Origin: Hexactinellida sp. DTS-2022
Taxonomy: Eukaryota; Porifera; Hexactinellida
Direction of reading: 5' to 3'
Assembly: GCA_028753945.1 (NCBI GenBank)
Contig: JAPNXP010000003.1
Span: forward strand, 5,084,001-5,148,000
DNA length: 64,000 bases
Shown: one piece after another, positions 34,128 to 44,770 of the stretch
How the letters are laid out: every line of letters starts with the position of its first letter
Numbering within the stretch: position 1 is the stretch's first letter
The notes under the pieces: generated by a model
Seen by the model: the letters and a program-made list of their open reading frames with translations, nothing else
What the model was told of the DNA's origin: nothing
The model's database searches: none
Translations under genes and position numbers: made by a program

Positions 34128-34418
34128 ACTTTCATCATTCTCACTGTTGTAATTGTAACTAAGAAAACAGACACAAAAGTCTAAGTAACACAACCCAATC
34201 ATTACCGTTCCATCTCAGTAAGAGATCAAAAGTCAGCCGGACTGGAATATAGCACTGTTGAACTACAGCAAGTTTGGCGCAAGGAATCTCTCCCTCCTAA
34301 TATCCCTGGTTACACATATAAAGCTATCACAACCGACATACAGTCCTTACCTCAGTCTGCAGGAGCTACCAATGTACCTCCCAACCCAGCCTGTGTCTCT
34401 TCTCATATCGAGACTTGA
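34128..34418 (+). pseudogene. Cys/Tyr-rich membrane protein gene, 3' part
   Basis: Continues the host sequence after the insertion. First comes the end of a hydrophobic span and KKTDTK. A 64 nt stretch GTAACT...CATCTCAG looks like an intron ending at 34218. Then a tail in one open frame reads DQKSAGLEYSTVELQQVW ... SLPQSAGATNVPP and stops at 34416. A Pro/Ser-rich cytoplasmic tail fits a single-pass receptor-like protein. The frames across the possible intron do not agree without a further shift, so the gene is probably inactive, or the splice sites are elsewhere. Confidence 0.5.
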
Positions 34419-34643
34419 AAACTAGAATAGATTCTGGCAACAACCTATCCCATAATACGCTTAGAATTTTATACCACTAACCATAGTTTTTGTTATCTCG
34501 TTATTTATCATTTCTTTCTTAATCCTATTTATTTTTAGTCTTAGGAAATTAAATATATTTATTTTAATTAATTATATTTCGGCCAACAACTTTTCTTTTA
34601 TCAGTATCCGTAAATTCGAGCGCATTTTCAACATAGAAATTCA
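34419..34643. other. AT-rich 3' flank
   Basis: AT-rich sequence following the tail exon. No separate feature is supported. Confidence 0.4.
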
Positions 34644-36476
34644 GGACATACCTAATTTCCGGAACGGAACGGTATGGAACGGTACCATTCCGGAAAATCA
34701 AAGTACCTAAATTACGGAACGGTACCATTCCGGGAAATCTAAGTACCTAAATTACGGAACGGGATACGGAAAAGGGCCCCCCAAGGTATTGGTTATTATA
34801 GACTTTAGAAACATTTGGTCTTGCATCCTGATATACTATTTGTACTAAATGTGCTAAATTATGAAGATAAATTGAAACAAACTGGCGTAAGCGCGTTTAG
34901 GGACCCAGGGGCCGAAATAGCTAACCTATTGTGTTCTTGTGGTGCTGTTATAGTCTAGTCACTTAGTTACCGGGTGGTTGTTATAGGCTTAGTTAGTTTG
35001 TTAATCATTTATACTATATAATCATTAGGTTGTAATTCTGGTCAGTTACCCAGAACCTATACTCACTTGTACTTCTATTTATTAAACAAGCTTATTACCA
35101 TTCGCTTAACAGTGCCCTAAATCGCTAGCGATTTAGGGATCCCGCGTTTTGCATACAGTGAGTATATTGTTATAGTCTAATGAATCTTTAGTTGATCTAT
35201 ACCAGCTCAAGTACCTAAATTAACAATGTAATGATACGAGTATACAAAGCAAGACATAGTAATTAGTCACCCATAATATATAGTATCCCTTAGTATTACT
35301 AGTAGAGTAGTTTCCTGTCTTAGGTAGTTTTGTAGCCTATACTCAATTAGATTTCTAGCTCTCATTTATATCATTTGAGTACAGTCGAAATCGGGTTTTT
35401 TTGCCACGGGTTTTTTTGCTTATTGGGTCTTTTTGCCTCCTTTTGTCGTGCAAAAATGTGATATCTTAATGTGTTTTCCATCGGTTTTTTTTGCTTATTG
35501 GGTTTTTTTGCCTCCTTTTGTCATGCATTTTGGGGGGCAAAAAAACCCGATTTCGACTGTATCATATAATAACGGATCCAGGGCTTCATTTAGGGGATGG
35601 TGGGGGATGGCTCTCGCCATCCCTTGCACCCCCTACCTTACAGCGTGCTTCCGCGGGGTCACATCCTCGCCATCCCTTATTCCTGAAAACCATAATTTTG
35701 CCATCACTTAAGTCAATGTCTATCATTAGTTTTAAACCTTGATAGATAGATATACAGTGGAGTTGCTTTATTAGCAACCGCTTTTAAGATCCAACTATAC
35801 CACCTTGTCTACAGTCTACACATCCAACACGTGTCACCTGAGTGCGACACTTAGTTTCTATGACTTGCTCCAATAATAATATAATATTATTAGGGGTCTC
35901 TGCGCTGGTCGTATACGGGTGCCGCCCACAAAATATTCAGATCCTTTGACCCGCAACCCGATTCTATTAACCCGCCACCGCAGAGGTCTAGTCCATATCA
36001 CTGGATTGATTCCTACATTTATCGATTTCGGACTAAGCGGGCCCTGAAACGCTAGCGATTTAGGGCCGGGGGTAAAGAAATAAAATAGGAATTTTAGACG
36101 GGAAAGGAAGGTTGGAAATAGGAATCACTATTTTGGTTTACTCGGGGTCTCGGTAGGGTATCCACGGGGTTGCACATATCTTTCGATCGAGGTTTAACTG
36201 AAAGGAGGTATCTTTGTTCTGGAAATTAGGGATCAAAATTAACGGAATCGAAAATTCCGGAAAATAGGCATTTAAATTTCCGGAAATTAGGCATTTATAA
36301 TTTCCGGAATCGAATATTCCGGAAAATAGGCATTTGAATTTCCGGAATAATTTCGTTCCGGAAATTAAGTATTCATATTTTCCGGAACCGTTCCGCGCAA
36401 TTCCGTAATTTCGGTACTTTGATTTTCCGGAATGGTACCGTTCCATACCGTCCCGTTCCGGAAATTAGGTATGTCC
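34644..36476. mobile_element. hAT-type element with TTCCGGAA subterminal repeats and nested material
   Basis: Ends GGACATACCTAATTTCCGGA / TCCGGAAATTAGGTATGTCC, with a perfect 8 bp duplication, gaaattca (34636-34643 and 36477-36484). The outer parts are runs of TTCCGGAA and GGAACGGTACC. The middle contains the pogo-like MITE 35392-35559, a GC-rich stretch near 35575-35700 and CCCTAAATCGCTAGCGATTTAGGG palindromes (near 35110 and 36050, written as a family). No transposase was seen. Confidence 0.75.
35392..35559. mobile_element. Pogo/Tigger-like MITE
   Basis: 168 bp, ends CAGTCGAAATCGGGTTTTTT / AAAAAACCCGATTTCGACTG, flanked by TA. Internal TTTTTTGCnTATTGGGT repeats. Nested in 34644-36476. Confidence 0.75.
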
Positions 36477-36674
36477 GAAATTCACGTTTGCGATCACGGG
36501 GGATCGCAAACTATTAAGAGAATCGGGATTGTATGGCCGTTGGTCTTTGTTAGAGACAAGACTTCATATCGAACCATCGGCTTTAGTATCTAGATTACAT
36601 ATTAGATTAGAGTTAGTAACAGTCTTTAGTTTCCACGAGTGTGAAGTTAGCAGCGAATTCCAGCAGCGAAATTT

Positions 36675-37560
36675 GAGCACAACTTCGCCCTTAATAAAGT
36701 ACTCATTTCCCATCCGATTCATCTGAAATTTGGCATCTCCCTTCAGTCAGTATGGTGCTTTTCAATTATTCAATTGTTAACACATATCACACCTACTCTT
36801 CCCACAATGACATTGCAAAATTTCTAATACAAAATCCCCATAGGCAATATTGAGCACAACTTCGCACTTAATAAAGTACTCATTTCCCATCCGATTCATC
36901 TGAAATTTGGCAGCCCCCTTCAGTCAGTATGGTGCTTTTCAATTATTCAATTGTTAACACATATCACACCTACTCTTCCCACAATGACGTTGCAAAATTT
37001 CTAATACAAAATCCCCATAGGCAATATTGAGCACAACTTCGCACTTAATAAAGTACTCATTTCCCATCCGATTCATCTGAAATTTGGCAGCCCCCTTCAG
37101 TCAGTATGGTGCTTTTCAATTATTCAATTGTTAACACATATCACACCTACTCTTCCCACAATGACGTTGCAAAATTTCTAATACAAAATCCCCATAGGCA
37201 ATATTGAGCACAACTTCGCACTTAATAGAGTACTCATTTCCCATCCGATTCATCTGAAATTTGGCAGCCCCCTTCAGTCAGTATGGTGCTTTTCAATTAG
37301 TCAATTGTTAACACATATCACACCTACTCTTCCCACAATGACGTTGCAAAATTTCTAATACAAAATTCCCATAGGCAATATTGAGCACAACTTCGCACTT
37401 AATAAAGTACTCATTTCCCATCCGATTCATCTGAAATTTGGCAGCCCCCTTCAGTCAGTATGGTGCTTTTCAATTATTCAATTGTTAACACATATCACAC
37501 CTACTCTTCCCACAATGACGTTGCAAAATTTCTAATACAAAATCCCCATAGGCAATTTTC
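36675..37560. repeat. Left TIR array, five 177 bp units
   Basis: GAGCACAACTTCGC begins units at 36675, 36852, 37029, 37206 and 37383, an exact 177 bp period. Units differ by only a few bases. Each includes CAATTGTTAACACATATCAC and CAGTCAGTATGGTGC. The same unit is inverted three times at 42290-42795. Confidence 0.9.
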
Positions 37561-37735
37561 TGGGTAACAGTTACAACAATATAGTATATCACTTTATGGT
37601 GTTTTCCTTCATTTTCATAACTAATTATTATTACTTGAATAATTTATCCTTACCCTGGTTTGTATAAGTTTGCTTCTATCACAATTATTTATTCATTATC
37701 ATTATACGTACAAACATATCCTTTTACAAGGTGTT

Positions 37736-37803
37736 GAGGAATTGATGTCCTATTCTAGGAAAACCTATTAATCTGATTGGACATCAAATTCTTAACACCT
37801 TGT
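37736..37803. repeat. 68 bp hairpin upstream of the MULE coding region
   Basis: ACAAGGTGTTGAGGAATTGA pairs with the inverse around TCAAATTCTTAACACCTTGT, arms about 28 bp with two mismatches. It sits between the left TIR array and the first exon. It could be a tiny MITE or a structure in the promoter region. Confidence 0.6.
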
Positions 37804-37991
37804 ACTAACTAATCACCACTTGTTCGTTATGAATTGTTGTGCTTCAATCATTATAGATTGGCTCATCTATTGAATAAAGTATAAATATGACATACTATGC
37901 CCTTACTATATTATTTTTGTCATCATTTTATCTTTTCATAATTCGTACAGCTTGTTTTTCTCCTTATTTACACTCACATCAATTTTACAAA

Positions 37992-38022
37992 ATGGAGGCA
38001 AACTCTGGTCCCTCTTCTTCAG
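37992..38022 (+). CDS. MULE protein, putative first exon
   Basis: MEANSGPSSS followed by donor CAG|GTAACG at 38022. A matching phase-1 acceptor TTTTTAATAG lies at 38897. The next exon continues DDEAISSSNIHLSERFL to a stop at about 39053. The acidic, Ser-rich N-terminus is read with moderate confidence; the link to the ORF at 39092 is out of frame here. Confidence 0.5.
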
Positions 38023-39091
38023 GTAACGATTATTTAAATCTACTTTTAGTTATATATTCTTGATATTATTTACCTCTAATCTTTGCAAATACTAGTAAAA
38101 ATACTAGTCTCGTTATTTTAGTACAGTATAAGCTCTCTCATTCGAACCTCGTTAATAAACGTATCTTATATATTATTTGTAGACGGTATATTCATTCTAC
38201 TTTGTATATATACTCACGGCTAAGGATCCCCTAAAAAATATTTCTAAATCGATTATTTCTAAGTAATATGATAAGTCTGCTATCAATATAACCGAGAGCT
38301 CGTATCTAGCTATCTTACTTAGGCTACATTGACACCCGAAACCATGTTGCTAAAAAATGACCCCTTGTTTCATTAAACAATTTTTTTTTTAAATTAGCCG
38401 CCCGGAGTTCACTCTAGCATCTGTAAAACATATATTTTAACTATGTACTATCTAACTATGTTTCAAACTGATTTACATTTAATTGGTTTTAATTTAGATT
38501 CAGAACAATTAATCAAATCACCCATTGTATATTGATAATATTGACGACATATCAAATGCATAAGTTTCCTGAAAATATTTTTATTGTGAAGAGTTGTTTT
38601 AGTGTTTGAATATAACAACTATGAATTGTCTCGAGCGTGACAGAGAGCTTTTAGCGCTGTTGTCTATGCAACAATTTCGAAATCATGAATAATTTTGTAA
38701 TATGATGATTTTCCACTAATTCCATCTAGTCACTGCTGTAATAATTATTGAAACTTGAAAGTATACATGAATTTACAAAAACTCAAGACGGGATGGGGGT
38801 ATGCTTCTTCTGGTACATATGTGAAAAATATTCCATGTACGTAATAGAATGTTGATGTTAATTACTCCTTAATTCACCATTTATTCATTTTTAATAGATG
38901 ATGAAGCTATTTCATCCTCAAATATTCACCTTTCCGAAAGATTCTTAAGTGCGCTTTTCAAATTAGGCGATAATATTCAAGAGATTGAATCACAATTAAA
39001 GCTTTGCAATTGGCGAAAACATGATTCTATCTGGGGAAAACTGTCAAAATTATAATTCCAGAGAAATCGCAAGCAGCTTCGTCAAAAGATC

Positions 39092-39988
39092 ATGCTTTTG
39101 TGGCACAAGAACCATTACGGAGTTAGATCACGATTTGAATCTAGCTTTTCGCTGCATAAACATGATTCTACAAAGGTTAGCTTTCTAGTCAGTATCGAAA
39201 TTAAAAATTTGCATACTAGTGGATTTAAGTTTCCTAAAAATTCAGATAGGTTCGAGCTAGATAACATGGACGAATTTTCAATAATTGGACACGAAACTGT
39301 CAGACGCTCTGTTGATTATCCTACTAATTCATTAACTTGTTCAAAAGAAGAGTTAGCGATAATTCCTGATGCATTTGGTAATCAAACTTTGCATGAAAAT
39401 TTATCTACTGAAACAGCAGTTGGAGCAAGTTATGTAATACAGCCTCGTATTCTAAGAAAAGAGAATTTGGAGGGTTATTCGACAAATCTCAAACAAATCG
39501 TTTTAAGTTTTGAAGAATGGGAAAAAATTAGACCACAATTCGGTGGTAAAAAGTTGCACTCCGAGTGGACTAACATTATTAGCAAAAAAATTGAATTTTT
39601 CAACCCTTTATGTGTTTTGAAATTTTCCTACCACAGAATTAATCTAAAATCAAATCGACGAGATTGCCACTTTGTGTTGGCCGAGGGAAAGTGTAAATTC
39701 GAAAACTGTATTACATTCAGACTCTGGATTAAATCGGAACCAGAAGGTATGAATGATGTCATAGTTAACTTCCTTACATATGGCTCTATTTCAAACCAGC
39801 ACAATGATAACGAAACAGCGTTTAGCCGTCACCTATCTGGAGAAATTAGACAGGAAGTAAGCACCGAATTATCCAAGTCTTCCCCTATTAATTGTTATTA
39901 CGAACAATTCAATGAATCCAAAAATTTATTTGCCGCTAAACATGAAATTTCAACAATTTACATTCGCAAGCTCTCTTACGGAAAATAA
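39092..39988 (+). CDS. MULE DNA-binding/N-terminal ORF
   Basis: 298 aa open frame; the true start is unclear because the preceding exon enters from another frame. Residues ~165-230 carry W-x-N, FNPLCVLKFSYHRINLKSN and the C-x4-C of GKCKFENC, then HLSGEIRQEV. This looks like the FLYWCH/WRKY-GCM1-type zinc-binding N-terminus that MULE transposases use to bind their TIRs. The last codons (KLSYGK-stop) overlap a reading in the -1 frame that continues KAEHLSKERY into the downstream ORF. So the two ORFs are probably one protein separated by a single indel, or by frameshifting at GGAAAATA. Confidence 0.65.
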   Translation: MLLWHKNHYGVRSRFESSFSLHKHDSTKVSFLVSIEIKNLHTSGFKFPKNSDRFELDNMDEFSIIGHETVRRSVDYPTNSLTCSKEELAIIPDAFGNQTLHENLSTETAVGASYVIQPRILRKENLEGYSTNLKQIVLSFEEWEKIRPQFGGKKLHSEWTNIISKKIEFFNPLCVLKFSYHRINLKSNRRDCHFVLAEGKCKFENCITFRLWIKSEPEGMNDVIVNFLTYGSISNQHNDNETAFSRHLSGEIRQEVSTELSKSSPINCYYEQFNESKNLFAAKHEISTIYIRKLSYGK

Positions 39989-40026
39989 AAGCTGAGCATT
40001 TATCTAAAGAAAGGTATGATTGTGAT

Positions 40027-42162
40027 ATGTGGTTGGATGTTGTGGGTACCAAGAGAACATATGACGCTGCTATAAATGGAAATGTAATTCATGGTTATAT
40101 TCAAACATTAGTGAGAGAACCAGTAATAATTCATATGTTTAGTGAGGAGCAAATACTTATTCTAAAACACTTTGATTTAAGGAAAATATCCTTACATCTA
40201 GATGCAACTGGTTCAGTCGTTCGGAAGATTGACAAACACCAAAAAGCTTTTCTTTACTACGCATTAACCATTAGACACCCAGATGCTAAAACCAGCCCTG
40301 TACCCCTCGCAGAAATGTTGAGTAGCGATCATACAAATATTGAGATATCACATTTTTTGAATAAATGGCTATATTGTGTTAAATCTGTAATACATAAAAA
40401 CTTTGCTCCAAATCATGTAGAAATAGATTTCAGTTGGGCCATGATTCATAGCACTTGCCAAAGTTTCAATCATCAGAATCTGGAAGGCTACCTTAACGTT
40501 TGCTGGGAAATGAATAAACGTTCTTGTTCTGTGATCTATCCAAAAACAGTAATTCATATATGCTCCGCTCATATTATGCATCGATTTAGCCACAAACTGA
40601 ACTATACATTGAGGGCAGATAAAGAAACAAAAAGAAGAATACTATTTGTAATGGCTCGTCTTATTAACTCTGTGTCATTAAAAGAAATTGATTCATTATT
40701 TTTCGCATTATGTATTTCTGTTGCTGCCAAAAAATTATATCCTGAAGTTCAACAGTATATCAGTGTATTGGAAAAGGCGATTAATTATGATGAAGATCAG
40801 ATAGATATGGAAATAGAATATCTTGCAGAATTAGATGAGGAACTTCCTAACGAATTAGGAGATAGTCTAACCTATAAGAGTAAATCACCCTTTGGAAGAC
40901 ATTTCGAAAAGATCCTCACTACATGCCAGGCTTTGGTTAATCAGTTTGAAATTAAACATAGAGGATCGACTAAACTCCAAGATAATTTTTTCTATCTCCC
41001 TAAATTTCCTACATTTTTAGCAACTCATTATATGCCGATTTGCCCCTTATGGACTGGTTTTATTCTTGCCATTTTTTTGCCTGAACAAAGCACGACTTGT
41101 AGATGTTCAAATGCAATAGTGGAAAATTGGATGAAAATAGTCAAACACAACATCTTAACTAAGGAAGTAAAACTTAGACCAGCGGACTTCATCAGAAAAA
41201 TCCGAGAAGGTATTCATGGAAGAGTAAATGCTTTTGATTTTGCATTTACTACAATAAGTGCCAAAATTCAATGCAGAAAGAGACGATCTTGCAAAAAAAG
41301 TGATTCTCATGCAGAAGAAATTTGGTGTAGGAGAAAAAAAGCAAAAAAAAGTTACTTCAATCCAAGTAAGTTATCTAAATCTGCATTATTAAAGCCTTCC
41401 AATAGCAAGTATCGATCAACAATTAATGACAAATCCACACATCCTGGAAAAGTTATCCAGCTTTTGCCAAACAAAGATGCAGTTGTTTCAAGTGAAGACA
41501 GAAGTCCATCACTGAAGGAAGAAGATGGAATAACATATTATCCTCAGGGGGAATTTATTCCAGTTGACTCAAAATGGCAAAAGAATAAAAGCAAAATGTT
41601 GAAGCTGACATTTATTATTGGTATTCTATCGGAAGATCAATCAACAGAGAAGAAATTAGATATTAGGCGATTGGCACCTTCTAAAGAAAAGAGGATTTCA
41701 CCCGATGGAAACTGCTTGTTCAGTTCCCTGAGCTATGTGATTACAGGAACAGATTGTTTTCATAAAGAAATCAGAGAAAATCTGCTTGAAAATATGAAAG
41801 GGCAATATAAGGATATTTGCACAAATTATTGTTGCTCACATTATGAATTATTACCAGAATACAGATGCCACTCAGTGGATGATTATATCACAAAAAGTAA
41901 CATGCACTTACTTGGATCATGGGGTACGGATATGGAAATATTTCTCGCAGCACAAATATTAACAACCGACATATTTGTCTATAGAGACACTCTTCAATGT
42001 TGGAATAAGTTTTCCGGGTATGGATTCAACAACAAAAAGGATGTACATAGATTGACCTCTAAAAGGATTTATCTGAGGTTACATCATGACCATTTTCAAC
42101 CCGTACTCAAAGTTGATAAAGTAGAAAATTGTAGAATTTTCGAAGATTTGCAGTGCTTATGA
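40027..42162 (+). CDS. MULE transposase fused to an OTU cysteine protease
   Basis: 711 aa. The RNase H-fold catalytic acids are visible as D59 (LHLDATGSVV), D134 (EIDFSWAMIHS) and E366 (AIVENWMK), with the MULE-type C/H pair at C179/H182 (ICSAHIMHRF). A basic linker (residues ~417-445) probably localises it to the nucleus. The C-terminus from ~548 is an OTU domain: D560 and catalytic C563 in DGNCLFSSLS, WGTDMEIFLAAQ, and catalytic His (H689) in HHDHFQPV. OTU fusions are known in some MULE and other transposon lineages; here it may remove ubiquitin from the transposase or from host factors, which is inference. No stop or frameshift breaks this ORF, and all the active-site residues are present. 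Confidence 0.85.
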   Translation: MWLDVVGTKRTYDAAINGNVIHGYIQTLVREPVIIHMFSEEQILILKHFDLRKISLHLDATGSVVRKIDKHQKAFLYYALTIRHPDAKTSPVPLAEMLSSDHTNIEISHFLNKWLYCVKSVIHKNFAPNHVEIDFSWAMIHSTCQSFNHQNLEGYLNVCWEMNKRSCSVIYPKTVIHICSAHIMHRFSHKLNYTLRADKETKRRILFVMARLINSVSLKEIDSLFFALCISVAAKKLYPEVQQYISVLEKAINYDEDQIDMEIEYLAELDEELPNELGDSLTYKSKSPFGRHFEKILTTCQALVNQFEIKHRGSTKLQDNFFYLPKFPTFLATHYMPICPLWTGFILAIFLPEQSTTCRCSNAIVENWMKIVKHNILTKEVKLRPADFIRKIREGIHGRVNAFDFAFTTISAKIQCRKRRSCKKSDSHAEEIWCRRKKAKKSYFNPSKLSKSALLKPSNSKYRSTINDKSTHPGKVIQLLPNKDAVVSSEDRSPSLKEEDGITYYPQGEFIPVDSKWQKNKSKMLKLTFIIGILSEDQSTEKKLDIRRLAPSKEKRISPDGNCLFSSLSYVITGTDCFHKEIRENLLENMKGQYKDICTNYCCSHYELLPEYRCHSVDDYITKSNMHLLGSWGTDMEIFLAAQILTTDIFVYRDTLQCWNKFSGYGFNNKKDVHRLTSKRIYLRLHHDHFQPVLKVDKVENCRIFEDLQCL

Positions 42163-42289
42163 TGAAAAAGAACTGAAACCTAGCACCAAGAATGTTCCAA
42201 TGATTTAGTTTAGAAATCTCTAAAGATTAGTGTAACATGTTTTCTATTTAGTATACTATTCCTCACTGTATTACTAACAAAAATTATAT

Positions 42290-42795
42290 AATTTTGCAAC
42301 GTCATTGTGGGAAGAGTAGGTGTGATATGTGTTAACAATTGAATAATTGAAAAGCACCATACTGACTGAAGGGGGCTGCCAAATTTCAGATGAATTGGAT
42401 AAGAAATGAGTACTTTATTAAGGGCGAAGTTGTGCTCAATATTGCCTATGGGAATTTTGTATTAGAAATTTTGCAACGTCATTGTGGGAAGAGTAGGTGT
42501 GATATGTGTTAACAATTGACTAATTGAAAAGCACCATACTGACTGAAGGGGGCTGCCAAATTTCAGATGAATCGGATGGGAAATGAGTACTTTATTAAGT
42601 GCGAAGTTGTGCTCAATATTGCCTATGGGGATTTTGTATTAGAAATTTTGCAACGTCATTGTGGGAAGAGTAGGTGTGATATGTGTTAACAATTGAATAA
42701 TTGAAAAGCACCATACTGACTGAAGGGAGATGCCAAATTTCAGATGAATCGGATGGGAAATGAGTACTTTATTAAGGGCGAAGTTGTGCTCAAAT
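42290..42795. repeat. Right TIR array, three inverted 177 bp units
   Basis: Inverted copies of the left TIR units, with GCAATATTGAGCACAAC-type junctions at about 42435, 42613 and 42790 when read inverted. Three units against five on the left makes the TIRs unequal in length. Confidence 0.85.
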
Positions 42796-42869
42796 TTCGC
42801 TGCTGGAATTCGCTGCTAACTTCACACTCGTTTAGTTTCCATACTTATTTGTATTTGCTATTTATTAGA

Positions 42870-43090
42870 GTTTACCAAATCCGTAACATAAATACAAATA
42901 TTATCGGAACCAATGGCAACTCCTATTTCGGTTGGCGTTCCACCCTTACGCGAAAGACAGACAATCAAGTCCTGACGTCCATTATTCGAAGCTGCTGTCT
43001 CTAACGCAAAGCGAAGATGGACAAAGAGCGGCAATAAGACTGCTACCGGCCTACGTGAGTCGTGGAGAACTAGAGCGTAAAGTCGTCTTA
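42870..43090 (+). mobile_element. LTR-retroelement gag fossil
   Basis: A short broken remnant resembling the gag fossil at 49030-49740 (both contain a CCGGCCTACGT block). Probably Gypsy-like; broken, and no LTRs were found. Confidence 0.4.
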
Positions 43091-43191
43091 ACTTTTTGAT
43101 TAACTGTGCCCACCTTTGTCCGTTTGTATAGCTGTTGTATTCCTATATGATTTCCCATAATATAAACAATAATTGAATATACCCTCCCCTA

Positions 43192-44081
43192 CCAAAAGTA
43201 TCCGTACACCCAAAAATTTCCTATGGAAATAGTACTATATAACTCTAATATTTATCGCTAATGTATACAAATTCTATGAGATGTCGCCACTTTGGTTTCA
43301 GAATCGTATTCTACGCCACAGAATTGACCATTGTAGAAGCTTTCAACTCAATTACATATTTATTAGTTTGAAAATTATCATCCGGTGTCACCATGTACCA
43401 CTTCTTCCATTTGTCCCCATGGTACAAGATGGGAATAAGTGGTACATGGTGGCATAGGATGATAATTTTCAACCTAATCAGTAGCTAATAGAGTTCAAAG
43501 CTTCTTTAAATCTGTATTTCGAATGCGTAGAATACGAATATGAAATCTAAATTGCAATATTCCATGTATTTAGTGTACAATAAACTAGGGCTGAAACGAA
43601 TATACCGAATATTCGAATATTCGTTCGAAATGATTGAACGAATATTCGTTCGTTTGCAAACGAATATTCGTTACGAAACGAATATTCGTTTGGACGAATA
43701 CTAGATTGAAACGGATATTCGTTGACTAATTTTGGACAACAACAAGACTTTTGTATAGCTTAGAGATATCGTAAATATAAATTCCCACTTAAACTAGCTG
43801 ATTATTAGTTAAATTGTGTATAATACACTTCGTAACTATTATTATACCATTGTAACATTATCAAAAACCGATTTTCCAATGTATTTTGTCTCTAGAAATT
43901 GATTTAATGCTTAGTCATCCAAACGAACGAATATTCGAATATTCGTTCGTTTAGAAAAAGGTTCGTTCGTTACATTTCGAATATTCGTTTCAGCCCTACA
44001 ATAAACATTATTATTGACACACTATATTACTATTTTCTATGGAAATGCTTATGGAGTACGAATACTTTTGGTAGGGGAGTG
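43192..44081. mobile_element. Tc1/mariner-like relic carrying a hAT MITE
   Basis: Ends CCCTCCCCTACCAAAAGTAT and, inverted, CACTCCCCTACCAAAAGTAT, next to TA. An inner hairpin GAAAATTATCATCC ... GGATGATAATTTTC lies at 43373-43473 and there is an extended inverted repeat around it. The hAT MITE 43586-43998 is inserted in it. No transposase remains. Confidence 0.55.
43586..43998. mobile_element. hAT MITE (TAGGGCTGAAACG family), intact
   Basis: 413 bp, ends TAGGGCTGAAACGAATATAC and its inverse, perfect 8 bp duplication caataaac (43578-43585 and 43999-44006). Subterminal CGAATATTCG repeats. Intact reference copy for those at 14921, 17793, 54448 and 59799. Confidence 0.85.
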
Positions 44082-44141
44082 TATATATAGACCAATAAAA
44101 TTCAACCTTACATTTGTGTTGGACAATTTAATAGTCATACC

Positions 44142-44233
44142 CAGTGGCGTAGCCAGCCTCGAGTGATTACCCGGACAGAGAGAGAAGTTGCCAGGGCCTG
44201 TGCCCCCCAGGCCCGGGCTTGGCTACGCCACTG
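44142..44233. mobile_element. 92 bp hAT MITE
   Basis: Ends CAGTGGCGTAGCCAGCC and, inverted, CAGTGGCGTAGCCAAGC, with a perfect 8 bp duplication, gtcatacc (44134-44141 and 44234-44241). Arms with a short GC-rich loop. Confidence 0.85.
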
Positions 44234-44241
44234 GTCATACC

Positions 44242-44770
44242 TATTGCTATATAGTAGATAGATCGGGTTGACATATTTTGCCAACTTCTGTCATAATTGA
44301 CATACTAAATCCAACCTGTTATTCAACTATTACGTATGCCACTTAAAAAACGTTCGCGTGTTGGTAATGATTGTAAACAAACGCCTAATACTGCGAAAAA
44401 GCGATTAAAACCTGAAAATGAAACTTACCACCAAATACAAAGCGTAGTAAACTAGCTTTTCGGCTAGTTTTATTCTAAATTAAATAACATGATGGAATGC
44501 ATATACCTTGGTAACAATATATTGTCGGTCATTCAAATTCCAGATGCTGCCACTTCGACATATCTCAAATCGAGAATTTGGGAAAAGTAGGTATCCAAAA
44601 CAATTTATATTGGAAAAGATAATCATTGAAAAGTTTAATAATTACATTTATACGAGAATGCTAAATTATTACAAGTCTCAAATAAGAGATACTGGTACAT
44701 ACAAGCTGTTTTTGGAATAGCTAATATCCCAAAAGTGCTATTAAAGTTATAAATTTATATGAACTACCTT
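44242..44770 (+). other. Possible NHL-gene relic
   Basis: A 40-codon frame at about 44337-44457 starts MPLKKRSRVGND and is Lys/Arg-rich like the start of the NHL-like gene at 46099 (MRKRPSSERE). The 3' frame at 44508-44720 has no recognisable domain. It may be a decayed paralogue of that gene; weak. Confidence 0.25.

Larger units (their letters stand above)
36636..42830 (+). mobile_element. MULE-type DNA transposon with OTU protease, near complete
   Basis: 6195 bp. Ends CGAGTGTGAAGTTAGCAGCG and its inverse, flanked by a perfect 11 bp duplication, tttagtttcca (36625-36635 and 42831-42841), which fits Mutator-like elements. Each inverted terminal repeat contains a short outer part followed by 177 bp tandem units. 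Inside are a short first exon, an N-terminal ORF (39092-39988) and a 711 aa transposase-OTU ORF (40027-42162). The N-terminal reading frame is disturbed in at least two places; the transposase is open throughout. The near-identity of repeats suggests recent activity. Confidence 0.85.

Noticed and set aside
36675-37560. Regularly spaced repeats as a CRISPR array (also 50080-50545)
   Set aside because: Units are directly adjacent without unique spacers, occur as inverted terminal arrays of transposons, and the genome is eukaryotic.
42744-43004. Open frame across the right end of the MULE
   Set aside because: It starts in the terminal repeat and crosses the insertion boundary, so it is not a gene.
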